Positions 19,024 to 27,257 of a stretch of DNA of 47,675 bases are shown in pieces. How positions within the stretch are numbered: position 1 is the stretch's first letter; every line of letters begins with the position of its first letter. The position numbers and the translations under genes were made by a program. The stretch covers positions 1 through 47,675 of the forward strand of contig CAXGWP010000012.1 in assembly GCA_964013575.1 (NCBI GenBank), read 5' to 3'. The DNA is from BJGV01 sp964013575. GTDB lineage: Bacteria > Pseudomonadota > Gammaproteobacteria > Burkholderiales > Nitrosomonadaceae. Below the pieces are notes generated by a model. The model did no database searches. It was not told the origin of the DNA and saw only the letters and a program-made list of their open reading frames with translations.

Positions 19024-19655
19024 TAGTTATCTCCCGTATGGAATGCTGGATTAGCTGCTTGAGCGGCAGCTAGTCTTTCCAATTCTTCTTTAGTAAGGGG
19101 ATCCAATACTCGTACGTTAAATTTTTGAGTAATGTAAGGCTCTAATACTTTCTCACCATTAGGACGAGTAACAGTTTTAAACTTTTGCATCTCAGCATGT
19201 TTTATCTGATTATAAATAATATTAGGAACATGCCAGCCTTCTTCGTTATTAAATGGAACAAATTTCTTAATCATTCTTCCGTTATTAAGGCCAGAAGCTC
19301 CTACTGTAAATATAAGGCCAGGGTAACTACTCATAAGTGGATCATTAGGAGTAACTACAATACGAACTAATTTTAATGCTTCTTGTTCTCCAGTTCGTTT
19401 CATTGCTTTAGTAGCTGCAGCTATAGCAGCTTCACTTGCATTAGGATTACCGCCTTCATATGGGCGATCTGTAGCTACGTCTTCATTATCAAAATCCTGT
19501 ACCATGCTTTCAGGATTTTTTCTAACATCAGCTAGTAATTCCGCTAATTTAGCTTGACCTGTTTTATGGTGAAACACAACTCCATACTCTTTTAACTCTT
19601 GTTTGAGTTCGTCCTGAGTCATTTGATCAATTGGTGTTAACTTCACATCTTCCAT
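19023..19655 (-). CDS. Probable head/virion protein with N-terminal HeH-like helices, 210 aa
   Basis: ATG at 19655 has a strong SD (TAGGAGGA). Residues ~10-45 (MTQDELKQELKEYGV onward) resemble a SAP/HeH-type helix-extension-helix. A central region follows with NDPLMSSYPGLIFTVG and GRMIKKFVPFNNEEGWHVP, which looks like a compact beta domain. The C-terminus is Ala/Glu-rich. I believe similar proteins occur beside capsid genes of marine podoviruses, but I cannot name the family. It precedes the 174-aa gene with a one-base overlap. Confidence 0.6.
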   Translation of the reverse strand: MEDVKLTPIDQMTQDELKQELKEYGVVFHHKTGQAKLAELLADVRKNPESMVQDFDNEDVATDRPYEGGNPNASEAAIAAATKAMKRTGEQEALKLVRIVVTPNDPLMSSYPGLIFTVGASGLNNGRMIKKFVPFNNEEGWHVPNIIYNQIKHAEMQKFKTVTRPNGEKVLEPYITQKFNVRVLDPLTKEELERLAAAQAANPAFHTGDN

Positions 19656-19663
19656 AGTTCCTC

Positions 19664-19981
19664 CTATTTTAATAGCTTGTTTTTAATATCTGGGGATAAG
19701 CGATCCCATCTTTTATCATTCTTTCTGTTTCTATACATGTCTCTGTATTTTTCTAACTGTACTTCACTAAAACCACCTTTTCCCTTTTTAGCTGTTGTCG
19801 CTTTAGGTTTAGCTTTAGCTGGTGTACTACCTGCTTTTTTTCCAGCCTTTCCAGGCATATATTTAAACCAGCTAGGGTTTTCTTTTATAACTTTCTGTCT
19901 TGCTGCAGGAGTACCTCCTGCTTTTTTCATTGCAGCAGATACAAGCTTACTAAATTTAGGTATTACTGCCCATACTGGCAT
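19664..19981 (-). CDS. Small Lys-rich basic protein, 105 aa
   Basis: ATG at 19981 follows a good SD (TAGGAG). The middle (residues ~45-70) is a Lys/Ala/Pro-rich histone-tail-like segment (KKAGSTPAKAKPKATTAKK). The C-terminal ~35 residues are charged and helical (EVQLEKYRDMYRNRK). The N-terminus (AARQKVIKENPSWFKYMPGK) may form a small fold. It is the first of three consecutive basic proteins downstream of the capsid gene. It could bind packaged DNA or capsid, but no function is established. Confidence 0.65.
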   Translation of the reverse strand: MPVWAVIPKFSKLVSAAMKKAGGTPAARQKVIKENPSWFKYMPGKAGKKAGSTPAKAKPKATTAKKGKGGFSEVQLEKYRDMYRNRKNDKRWDRLSPDIKNKLLK

Positions 19982-19996
19982 AACTGTACTCCTATA

Positions 19997-20263
19997 TTAT
20001 GGTAGATCTATTTCATGTTTCTTTTTTCTTTTTGGATCTACTCGTTTACTAGGTGGTTTTTTGCCTATAAGTGCTTTCTTACTGGGTATTCGTTGTCCTG
20101 GATTTTTATAAGCAAATTCTTCTGAAGCTAAGTCATGTTCCCAATCTTTATGCTTTTTTGCTTTATTTCGAGCTACTCTAGTTTTCTTACTAGCTTTTTT
20201 CTTAGTGTAGCTACGACTTTTCTTTTTCATTAAATGCTTAGCTGCTTTACCTATAACAGACAT
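19997..20263 (-). CDS. Small highly basic protein, 88 aa (paralog of the next one upstream)
   Basis: ATG at 20263 with SD AAAGGAG. The N-terminus MSVIGKAAKHLMKK is almost identical to MSIIGKAAKHLVKK of the adjacent 60-aa protein, and both continue with Lys/Arg-rich KKTR-type sequence, so the pair is a tandem duplication. The C-terminal half here is unique (YKNPGQRIPSKKALIGKKPP). Its charge suggests nucleic-acid or virion-interior binding; this is inference. Confidence 0.65.
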   Translation of the reverse strand: MSVIGKAAKHLMKKKSRSYTKKKASKKTRVARNKAKKHKDWEHDLASEEFAYKNPGQRIPSKKALIGKKPPSKRVDPKRKKKHEIDLP

Positions 20264-20275
20264 AACTATACTCCT

Positions 20276-20458
20276 TTAAAATGGCATTTTACCCCATTTA
20301 TATTTGTCTCGTTCATACCTGTATTCTTTGTCCATGTCTTGATTATAGCGAGATCTTGCTTTTGCTTTAGCTCTCTTTATTCTAGTTTTCTTATTAGGTT
20401 TTTTCTTAGCTTTTGTTTTCTTTACTAGATGTTTTGCCGCTTTACCTATAATAGACAT
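20276..20458 (-). CDS. Small highly basic protein, 60 aa (tandem paralog)
   Basis: ATG at 20458 with SD AAGGA. Residues 1-14 (MSIIGKAAKHLVKK) match the N-terminus of the 88-aa gene directly downstream. The rest is Lys/Arg-rich with an aromatic charged tail (EYRYERDKYKWGKMPF). It is the first gene after the capsid hairpin at 20486-20515, so its expression may be set by readthrough. Possible DNA-condensing or minor virion protein; not recognised. Confidence 0.6.
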   Translation of the reverse strand: MSIIGKAAKHLVKKTKAKKKPNKKTRIKRAKAKARSRYNQDMDKEYRYERDKYKWGKMPF

Positions 20459-20485
20459 AGTCTAATTCCTTATCTAAAATCCCTC

Positions 20486-20515
20486 CCTTTCCAGACCCTT
20501 ACGGGTCTGGAAAGG
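20486..20515 (-). terminator. Perfect 13-bp hairpin downstream of the capsid gene
   Basis: CCTTTCCAGACCC and GGGTCTGGAAAGG pair perfectly around a 4-nt loop. Read on the minus strand the loop is GTAA, a GNRA-type tetraloop. It starts 18 bp after the capsid stop codon. The sequence after the stem (GAGGGATTTT) has only a short, delayed T run, so it may be a partial terminator or an RNA-stabilising 3' end. Confidence 0.65.
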
Positions 20516-20532
20516 TCGGAATATTTTATTGG

Positions 20533-21843
20533 TTATACAGCTGCCAAGGCAGTCCAGATAATTCCTAGACGTTCTGGGCGAAGTGCCATAAAACCATAGT
20601 ACCATTTGATAGAGTAGAACCCTACTTCACCATACGGATCATCCAAAGAAGCTATTTCTTTACCAGGCTTCTTATGATTGATGGTAAATTTAACGCTCTT
20701 TCCATCAGTTTGAAAACCGATAGTAGTGAAAGCACCATCACCAACAACTAGCATTGGATAGATGTCTGCACCATTATCACCAGTACCTGCTGTATCAGCA
20801 GCAGAAGCACCACCGTTTTCAGTAAACTGCATTTCTGGAACAACAACGATTCGGAATTGATCAACAGAACCAATCTCACCATTCATGATATTGCTAGCAT
20901 CTGCATATTTCTCAACAGAAACAAATGCAGGTTGGCTATGCAAGTCTGTCATAGCTCGGAGAACTGGAATCAATTCAGAACCTACATACATAACACGACC
21001 GCCATTAACAGTCTTCGTATCAACCATACGAGAACCACTAATAATCTTTGTTTGCTTAGGAGTTTTATTATCGTCCAAAGCAATAGAAAGATTCATTAAA
21101 TCTCTATAAGTAACAACTTCATCAACGTCCAATTTACTACCTGTCGTTACGGCAGGAGTAGCTGAACAATAATAAGCTGTACCATTAGCAGTTGCATTAG
21201 TAATAAGATCTGCCTGAAGCTCTGCTTCAGTCAACTCATTAGCACCAACAAGAGCTTCCTCAGTAATATGCATTAACAAATCTGAATCAGAATCGAAATC
21301 CATTGATTCCTGAGTGTACTCTGTAAAGAAACCACGTTTAAGCAATTCACCTTCAATTTGCGTACGGGTGAATCCAACACGGTTAACTCGACCACCGTTT
21401 TCACGGAGAGTCGGGATTTTAGATTTAATAGTACCAGTATCTTTGGAAGAGCCGTAAAGATTCTGGTCATTTAGAGCTACTTCGCCATCAACACCAGCTG
21501 CAGTTCGAGCAGCAGCTCTATCAGCGGCAGAAGAAGTTTGTAGAACACCAGCAGCATTCCACGCAGACCATGTACCAGCAGTTAAAGCCGTACCTGCTGC
21601 ATCTAGTCCTTGGTCACCTGTATTCAAAACATCAAGCAATGGAACATATACATCTTGCTTAATTTTTTTACCCATATGTTTAGGCATAGCACGTACATCA
21701 GCCAAAGGCATGAAATACATACGATCCCGAACAGCAATCAGGGCTTTCTTAAAATAATAATCAGTTCTTGCTTGTGCGCCTATATCTGACGCAGTCCCAC
21801 TAGCAGTACTAGAAGGGGAGTTATACATATTTTCGTTAGCCAT
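20533..21843 (-). CDS. Major capsid protein, N4-gp56-like, 436 aa
   Basis: The length and pattern fit the N4-gp56 family of HK97-fold coat proteins: an N-terminal ARTDYYFKKALIAVRDRMYF helix, a central domain with GFTRTQIEGELLKRG and MHITEEALVGANELTEAE, and a C-terminal part with GSVDQFRIVVVPEM, YPMLVVGDGAFTTIG, INHKKPGKEIASLDDPYGE and a closing WYYGFMALRPERLGIIW. Start ATG at 21843 has SD AGGACA. It sits between scaffold and small virion genes and is followed by a strong hairpin, as expected for the most abundant late product. The family assignment is from remembered pattern, not a search. Confidence 0.82.
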   Translation of the reverse strand: MANENMYNSPSSTASGTASDIGAQARTDYYFKKALIAVRDRMYFMPLADVRAMPKHMGKKIKQDVYVPLLDVLNTGDQGLDAAGTALTAGTWSAWNAAGVLQTSSAADRAAARTAAGVDGEVALNDQNLYGSSKDTGTIKSKIPTLRENGGRVNRVGFTRTQIEGELLKRGFFTEYTQESMDFDSDSDLLMHITEEALVGANELTEAELQADLITNATANGTAYYCSATPAVTTGSKLDVDEVVTYRDLMNLSIALDDNKTPKQTKIISGSRMVDTKTVNGGRVMYVGSELIPVLRAMTDLHSQPAFVSVEKYADASNIMNGEIGSVDQFRIVVVPEMQFTENGGASAADTAGTGDNGADIYPMLVVGDGAFTTIGFQTDGKSVKFTINHKKPGKEIASLDDPYGEVGFYSIKWYYGFMALRPERLGIIWTALAAV

Positions 21844-21869
21844 AATCTTGTCCTAGTTAATAATGATAA

Positions 21870-23036
21870 CTACCGTACAGCATACTTCTTCATAAATTCC
21901 TCATCGGACAGACCTAAAAAGTCGTCATTAGAAGGAGATTTTTTAACAGTCGTTTGCTTTACGGGGGCTACTGCTTTTCGTTTTTTATTACGATCTTCAG
22001 TAGCCTTTTCATCAGGTTTACTTGATACTTTTGATGCACTAGGAGCTTCAGATGACTGATTTTTAAACATTTTATTTTTATGCATAAATTCAGCAGTTTG
22101 TCTGTACGCTTCAACATCAGGAATATTAGCTAATTTACCTAATGCCCTATCTTGTTGAAGCCGTGCATTAACTTGATCATAAACACCATTTGCAATATGA
22201 GCATTAAGAATTGTGATAATCTCAGGTTGGTCAGAAATAACACTTCTACTTTCCATATCCCAAATCTTAGTCATAACCTCAATAGTCTTATTGAATGTGG
22301 GGGTTTCTTTGATCTCATCTAAAATACGATCCAAATTGTACTCTTTATCGGTAATAGAGTAGTTAGTCGGTTCGTAATCCGTAGGTGCATCTTTGTCGAT
22401 CTCTAAAGGATCTAAGTCACTTTCTTTAATTAGCGTAGCGATGGCTTTAGGGTCTTTTTTAGCTAGATCAATTAAGTTATTTAACTTTGCCTCATCAAGG
22501 AGTTCATTGTTTTCTAGCATTTTAATTATCTTAAGATTGGGCTTTAACTGGCTCATTTTCTTTTGATAATTAGCACCCATTTGCATTAAACGAATAATGT
22601 CCTCGGGCTTTGTAACCTGCATGTCAACGCCATTGGCTTTGAAAGGACTAGTTACCTTTTCAAAAGCACTTTTGTAATCAAACTCGGTAGTTTCCTGGGT
22701 ATCCCCTTCTGTTTCAGTTGAGTCTAAATCACTAGTATCAAGAGATTCTGTAGTGTCACCATCTTTAAAAGGTTCATGCTCCGCTGGGGTATCCCCCGTT
22801 GGTTGGCTTACTTCTTCGTCAACAGTCTCTACTTCAGTTTGCTCCTGTGCTTCACTACTCTCTGATATGTCAGTATCAGAGGTTGTTTCAGTTTCATCAG
22901 TTTGATCTGATGATTCTTCTTTTATATCTAATTTTTCTTCAGCTGATGGTTCTTCTGTAACTTCTTCAGAGAAAAAGTCAGCTGGATTTTTTTCTAAAAA
23001 TTCTTGATCTGATAATCCTAAAGAAGTATCGGTCAT
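21870..23036 (-). CDS. Probable scaffolding/capsid assembly protein, 388 aa
   Basis: This is a very acidic protein: residues ~20-115 are almost wholly Glu, Asp, Ser and Thr (disordered), followed by a helical centre and a basic C-terminal tail (KKRKAVAPVKQTTVKKSP). It lies immediately upstream of the capsid gene, where scaffold genes usually are. The motif LGLSD(Q/E)EF(L/M)(E/K)K appears twice, at residues 6-16 and 374-384, that is at both ends. The start overlaps the stop of the preceding 110-aa gene by 4 bp. Function is inferred from composition and position. Confidence 0.7.
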   Translation of the reverse strand: MTDTSLGLSDQEFLEKNPADFFSEEVTEEPSAEEKLDIKEESSDQTDETETTSDTDISESSEAQEQTEVETVDEEVSQPTGDTPAEHEPFKDGDTTESLDTSDLDSTETEGDTQETTEFDYKSAFEKVTSPFKANGVDMQVTKPEDIIRLMQMGANYQKKMSQLKPNLKIIKMLENNELLDEAKLNNLIDLAKKDPKAIATLIKESDLDPLEIDKDAPTDYEPTNYSITDKEYNLDRILDEIKETPTFNKTIEVMTKIWDMESRSVISDQPEIITILNAHIANGVYDQVNARLQQDRALGKLANIPDVEAYRQTAEFMHKNKMFKNQSSEAPSASKVSSKPDEKATEDRNKKRKAVAPVKQTTVKKSPSNDDFLGLSDEEFMKKYAVR

Positions 23037-23365
23037 TTAAGTACCTCTTCTCTTAAAATTTCTTCCCGAGTTTGTTCATGCTCTCCAATAGCTTGATCCA
23101 TTTCAGCCCCACGCCTCATAACAGATTCAAACCAATTAGATAGAGCTCCTATACCATATTGCATATTATCAATTAGTATTTTTTGATCTGCGGTTAAATT
23201 GGAACTTTTAGCCATAACTAACCTAGCCGCTTCTTCTTTAAAATAACCTTCTTCAATAACATCTTTAAACTCTTTTGTACTCATTAATTTAACACAATTA
23301 TCTCTTAATTTTCGTATCTTAGTTGCCATTTCAATTTGAATTTCAACTTGTTGTAATTCGCTCAT
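23033..23365 (-). CDS. Small helical head protein, 110 aa, unknown
   Basis: Overlaps the portal stop and the scaffold start by 4 bp each, so it is translationally coupled on both sides. The sequence is almost all helix with charged heptad-like spacing (QVEIQIEMATKIRKLRDNC) and ends acidic (EHEQTREEILREEVLK). It is in the position of small genes between portal and scaffold in N4-type phages. No enzymatic motif is seen; an assembly or portal accessory role is a guess. Confidence 0.6.
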   Translation of the reverse strand: MSELQQVEIQIEMATKIRKLRDNCVKLMSTKEFKDVIEEGYFKEEAARLVMAKSSNLTADQKILIDNMQYGIGALSNWFESVMRRGAEMDQAIGEHEQTREEILREEVLK

Positions 23366-25458
23366 GCTCCTCCTGGGGTTTTAGTTAATGAATCGAATGC
23401 AGCTTTATCAAGACCAGACATTCTATCATGTTCTTTAGCTTCCATTGCTCGTTCATGCTTTGCATCTTCAAAGTCCAGTTCTCTTGCTTCTTTAACACCA
23501 GACTCTCTTTCAACAAAATCAAGATCTGATAAGTCCGCACCACTTTGCATTTGCCGTGCTTTAGCCAATTCAGTTTCTGTTTTAGCAGATTTAAGTTGTA
23601 CGTCAACCATATTTTCTTGGCCTTTAGCAGATTCGTTTTGAACTTGAGCCTGCAATAATGCTATTTCTAATTGTTGTTTTTGTTCTACTAACGGATTAGG
23701 TTGTGGTTTGTATTCTGCAATGCGTTTTGCTAAATCAGGCATTTTACGTAATTTAGCGATATCCGCTAAAATCATTTGACTCATTTCAGGAGGCATAGTA
23801 TTACCCATCGTCTGTAACATAAATGCTAATTCACTACCTTTTTGTTCATCCGCTTCCGCAGTAGAGATATTCAGCTTAATATCGTATTTACCTCCTAAAT
23901 CATTTCTATTAATTGCAACGAACTTTTCATTAGTAATCCTAATCATTTCTTCATCATCTAAAAATTCTGCATTCATAGAAATTATTTTACGTCCAATTTG
24001 ATTTAATCCATTAGAAAGTCTACGTAAAATTCCTAATTCTCTTTTAGATGTAGCATCAAGGGCTGATCTAATTCCTGTAGCCGTAACCCCTAATGCCTGA
24101 CCACTAATACCTTGAGTAAATGCTTTAACACCAGTCAATGCTTCAGCATCATTGTTTTGCATATTTAATATTTCTAATGCTGATCTAGGGATTTCTGGGT
24201 AAACTTCCATATGAAATGCCTGACGTGGATCTACATTAGCATTAAATTTATAGTCATCCCCTCGCTCAAACTTACGAGCATTAGTTACATCTAAAGCATC
24301 CTTTCTAATTCCCTGTTGCCCGTTAGCACTACGGCCAATAATATCAATCATACCTCTAGTAACCGCTCCAACTATCTTTTGATTATCTTCAATTAACGCA
24401 GCATCAGGTTCTCCATAGATATTCTTACGTCTAGGTAAGTATTGAACTAATATAAATGGTAATTTCTTATCTGGATAAGGATTCTCTTCCATTCTAATAA
24501 ACGTACTACCAACCCATGTCGCAACAAAAGGCTTAACTTCTCCTGTATCATCAATATCCCAAAATCCCCAATATTCTCGAGCAATAACTTTTTTACGTGC
24601 TCTATCTTTAAATGTAAAAGCAGTATCATCTGAATTAACTTCATGATCTGGTTCAGCTAATACAGAAGCACTTTCAAAGTTAATATCATCTAGATTAGTG
24701 TATCTACCATCTTTTTTAAGTTCAGACAAAGACGTCTCAAAACTAAAAACAGCAAAATTAGCCTTTTCTATATCACCTTCACATGTAGGGTCTAAAACTA
24801 TATTGTTATAATCACAAACTGTTAATACAGGTTGATTCTTAATAGTTATAGTTTTAGTTTTTTGCTTCTGTCCTACTTTAACAGGTTGCATTACAGGTTG
24901 ACCAGTTTGAGGATCCATGGCTGGTTGCCCAGTATTAGGATCAATAATAGGCTGGGGTTCCATAACATCTTCCCAAATTGTACGTTTGTCCTCTTCAAAT
25001 TCCCATCCAACACGTACAATTACAGTTCCTTCGTCAACTGCTGTTCTAACATATTCATCAATAAATGCTACCTTATCCATACGACAATTAAGTTGATAAT
25101 TTAACAACATCCCATTTTGAACAGCTGATTCTTTATCTTCAAATGTTTGGGGAGAGGTGTTAAATAAATCATCGGTAGATAGGAAAGGTTCGGATAAGGC
25201 CGCATAGCGCCATTCTGCTTGTTTGCGAGCTAATTTCGGTACGAGTTTGGAGCGGCCTTGCTTAGTATTAATAGATTGCTCGCCATTTAAAACTTTTAGC
25301 CAGTTATCTACTTCTTGGGTATGAACATCATGAGCTACTTGAGCTGCCTCGTAATCAGATTTAAGATCAGCAAGACTAGGAGGGTTCTCCCACTCAACTA
25401 AAGTAGACGCATCAGTTTCAACTTGATCTACAGTTTCATCTATGTTTGTATCACTCAT
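23362..25458 (-). CDS. Portal protein, 698 aa
   Basis: Portal-like layout. The N-terminal helical part includes GRSKLVPKLARKQAEWRYAAL and LSTDDLFNTSPQT. The centre has TVIVRVGWEF, YWGFWDIDDTGE, LPFILVQYLPRRKNIYGEP and DNQKIVGAVTRGMIDIIG. The crown is long and charged (residues ~590-698, Gln/Lys/Glu-rich coiled coil ending KEHDRMSGLDKAAFDSLTK). The length is close to large portals of N4/P22-type phages. It forms the dodecameric DNA entry ring of the head. Neighbouring scaffold and capsid genes and 4-bp start/stop overlaps on both sides support the call. Confidence 0.8.
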   Translation of the reverse strand: MSDTNIDETVDQVETDASTLVEWENPPSLADLKSDYEAAQVAHDVHTQEVDNWLKVLNGEQSINTKQGRSKLVPKLARKQAEWRYAALSEPFLSTDDLFNTSPQTFEDKESAVQNGMLLNYQLNCRMDKVAFIDEYVRTAVDEGTVIVRVGWEFEEDKRTIWEDVMEPQPIIDPNTGQPAMDPQTGQPVMQPVKVGQKQKTKTITIKNQPVLTVCDYNNIVLDPTCEGDIEKANFAVFSFETSLSELKKDGRYTNLDDINFESASVLAEPDHEVNSDDTAFTFKDRARKKVIAREYWGFWDIDDTGEVKPFVATWVGSTFIRMEENPYPDKKLPFILVQYLPRRKNIYGEPDAALIEDNQKIVGAVTRGMIDIIGRSANGQQGIRKDALDVTNARKFERGDDYKFNANVDPRQAFHMEVYPEIPRSALEILNMQNNDAEALTGVKAFTQGISGQALGVTATGIRSALDATSKRELGILRRLSNGLNQIGRKIISMNAEFLDDEEMIRITNEKFVAINRNDLGGKYDIKLNISTAEADEQKGSELAFMLQTMGNTMPPEMSQMILADIAKLRKMPDLAKRIAEYKPQPNPLVEQKQQLEIALLQAQVQNESAKGQENMVDVQLKSAKTETELAKARQMQSGADLSDLDFVERESGVKEARELDFEDAKHERAMEAKEHDRMSGLDKAAFDSLTKTPGGA

Positions 25459-25799
25459 GCGTCACTCCCGGCTCTTTCTCTTTGTTTATCATAATTACTA
25501 TATTGCTTTTTAAGGAAACTATCAACTGTATATATCTTAAGTCCATCTATTTCACTATGATAGGTTAAATAATTATTAAACATAGAGTGTTCTCCTTCTA
25601 TAGGAATTGAACAATAAATGTCATCTGCTCTAACAACTTCAGATACAAAATATGTCCATACTTTAGCGAAGTTTAGCTTAGCTTCTATAGTATCATTAAC
25701 TATTAGTCCCGCAATCATATATCCATTTAATTTCCTACTAAATTTATAGAATAACGCTGCTTCCCCTTCTTGTATTAAACTAGCATGTCCAAATATCAT
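25455..25799 (-). CDS. Unknown protein next to portal, 114 aa
   Basis: Start and stop overlap its neighbours by 4-5 bp, giving a coupled trio with the 117-aa gene and portal. The sequence looks like a small mixed alpha/beta protein (GEAALFYKFSRKLNGYMIAGLIV, DDIYCSIPIEGEHSMF). It could be a GNAT-like fold of the sort some podoviruses carry near head genes, but no acetyl-CoA P-loop is visible, so I leave the function open. Confidence 0.55.
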   Translation of the reverse strand: MIFGHASLIQEGEAALFYKFSRKLNGYMIAGLIVNDTIEAKLNFAKVWTYFVSEVVRADDIYCSIPIEGEHSMFNNYLTYHSEIDGLKIYTVDSFLKKQYSNYDKQRERAGSDA

Positions 25800-26149
25800 G
25801 TACTGCCTCCAAAATAGTTCCCCTTATAATTTCCCTTGTTAATCTGTGCATTAATATCTGCATAAGAGTATGTTTTTGTTGACTCTTTAGTTACAAATTC
25901 TTTAATATTACTAATAGTAAAATCTCGTTTACGAACAAACTCTTGTAAAATGGGTTCAGGGATCCCAAATAAATGAACTATCCAAATAAAAAATACGGTC
26001 ATGCTTAAACTATCTAGTTCGTCCATATTTAATGTATCATTAATCGATTTTAATGGAGTAAATTCATCTTCATCTAAATCAATTCGACACAGGGAGTTTA
26101 CGACTCTTAAAAATTCTTCATCGGTAAAACTAAATTTATCTGAAGTCAT
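25796..26149 (-). CDS. Unknown protein, 117 aa, first gene of the leftward head operon
   Basis: ATG at 26149, 67 bp from the divergent HU gene, so it begins the leftward head/virion gene block. The protein is acidic at first (RIDLDEDEFTPLKSI), has a hydrophobic middle (LSMTVFFIWIVHLFGIPEP) that could be a buried helix or membrane segment, and ends in a Ser/Asn/Gly-rich tail. No family is recognised. It is coupled by a 4-bp overlap to the 114-aa gene. Confidence 0.5.
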   Translation of the reverse strand: MTSDKFSFTDEEFLRVVNSLCRIDLDEDEFTPLKSINDTLNMDELDSLSMTVFFIWIVHLFGIPEPILQEFVRKRDFTISNIKEFVTKESTKTYSYADINAQINKGNYKGNYFGGST

Positions 26150-26153
26150 AGCA

Positions 26154-26182
26154 TTGAATAGCTTATCATTAGTGTGTATATT
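26154..26182 (+). promoter_or_regulatory. Sigma70-like promoter for the plus-strand island
   Basis: TTGAAT (26154-26159) and TATATT (26177-26182) are separated by exactly 17 bp, ending 33 bp before the HU start codon, in a 66-bp divergent gap. A host-polymerase promoter here would let this island be expressed independently of the surrounding leftward genes. Confidence 0.5.
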
Positions 26183-26215
26183 AACGCAACTATTACATAT
26201 TCTATAGGAGGTATC

Positions 26216-26485
26216 ATGGGAAAATCCGATCTAATACAAGAAATAGCAAATCTATTAGAAATACCAGTAAGCAAAGCCGACAAAGTTGTAGAAGTTGTAT
26301 TACGTGAAGTAAAACAAGGAATCATAGATGGAGATTTAATAATTCGTGGTTTTGGTAGATTTACAGCACGAAACAAACCTAAACGTATAGGACGTAATCC
26401 TAAAACGGGAGAACCCGCTGAAATTAAAGCCCGTAGGGTTACTACTTTTAAAGCATCTAAAATATTTAAACATAATCTTAACTAA
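26216..26485 (+). CDS. HU/IHF-family DNA-binding protein, 89 aa
   Basis: Family hallmarks are clear: N-terminal helices (KSDLIQEIANLLEIPVSKAD), the IIRGFGRFTARNK saddle strand, and the beta-arm RNPKTGEP (residues 60-67) with the intercalating Pro, then a basic end (KARRVTTFKASK). Normal HU length is about 90 aa. I chose ATG 26216, which has a strong SD (TAGGAGGT), over an upstream frame extension without one. HU proteins bend and compact DNA nonspecifically. It is the first gene of the plus-strand island and may act in replication, packaging or regulation. Confidence 0.92.
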   Translation: MGKSDLIQEIANLLEIPVSKADKVVEVVLREVKQGIIDGDLIIRGFGRFTARNKPKRIGRNPKTGEPAEIKARRVTTFKASKIFKHNLN

Positions 26486-26491
26486 TGTTAA

Positions 26492-26905
26492 ATGAGTATT
26501 TACGATGTTAAAATTTATAGACCAGACAAGGATGGAAATCTTGAATATGTAACAACCATTCCAAAAGAAGAGCTCTCGAATATTCATTGGCGTAATTTTA
26601 AACGAGGTTTAGCTGATGAGGTTACGGATGAAGTTAAATTTCATCGTATTGGAGCAGATCTAAACAAATGTAGTGAATGTGATAATACCGTCCCGTCAGC
26701 TGGTAGAGTTACTTGTTCTATTGAATGCCGAACTATAAGAGAGAATAGGCAACGTCTTATATCTAGACAAAAAGAACAAGTAGAAAAGAATTGTGCTAGA
26801 TGCGGAGCTAAATTCCTAGCTAAACGTTATGACAGACTTTATTGTAGTAAAGAATGTCGTTACTCTCAAAAGAAAGGAATTGATTATGGGCAATCTAACA
26901 GCTAA
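26492..26905 (+). CDS. Double zinc-knuckle protein, 137 aa
   Basis: Two CX2C...CX3C clusters (Cys60, 63, 75, 79 and Cys101, 104, 118, 122) with the pattern YCSKEC suggest two treble-clef or zinc-ribbon sites. The intervening segment is basic and helical (RTIRENRQRLISRQKEQ), and the N-terminal 55 residues form a separate small domain. It resembles phage zinc-finger proteins that bind nucleic acid, but no catalytic HNH residues are present. It starts 6 bp after the HU stop, without a strong SD, and its end overlaps the endolysin start by 20 bp. Confidence 0.7.
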   Translation: MSIYDVKIYRPDKDGNLEYVTTIPKEELSNIHWRNFKRGLADEVTDEVKFHRIGADLNKCSECDNTVPSAGRVTCSIECRTIRENRQRLISRQKEQVEKNCARCGAKFLAKRYDRLYCSKECRYSQKKGIDYGQSNS

Positions 26906-27248
26906 TTTTGACCGAGAAGAGTATGCATGTAAGTGTGGATGTGGTAAAGACAACATTAAAGATGAGCTTGCCGCAAAAGTACAATTAGTAAGAAACCTTG
27001 TGGACAGAGGAATTCGTATTAATAGTGGAATTAGATGTGAAAAACATAATGCTGCGATTAATGCCACCCCTAGTTCTAGCCATATAGATGGCTGGGCTGC
27101 AGACCTAGGCTATAATGGCTCTGCGGAGCGTTACGAAATACTAGAAGCAGCACTAAAAGTATTTGATAGAGTAGGTATTGCAAAAACTTTTATTCATGTA
27201 GATGTAGATAAAAATAAAAGTCCTCGAGTAATTTGGCTTTATTCTTAA
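26886..27248 (+). CDS. M15-family peptidoglycan peptidase (endolysin), 120 aa
   Basis: Matches the Peptidase_M15_3 pattern: N-terminal YACKCGCG (residues 13-20), SGIRCEKHN (47-55), zinc ligands His66 and Asp73 in SSHIDGWAAD, and His104 in FIHVDVD. These enzymes cut peptide bonds in peptidoglycan and are common as phage endolysins in Gram-negative hosts. ATG 26886 is chosen because the protein then begins just before the conserved domain and has AAAGGAA as SD; a frame extension exists upstream. No signal peptide is present, so it needs a holin. The putative holin/spanin genes are on the opposite strand about 3.5 kb away. Confidence 0.88.
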   Translation: MGNLTANFDREEYACKCGCGKDNIKDELAAKVQLVRNLVDRGIRINSGIRCEKHNAAINATPSSSHIDGWAADLGYNGSAERYEILEAALKVFDRVGIAKTFIHVDVDKNKSPRVIWLYS

Positions 27249-27257
27249 GAACGGACT

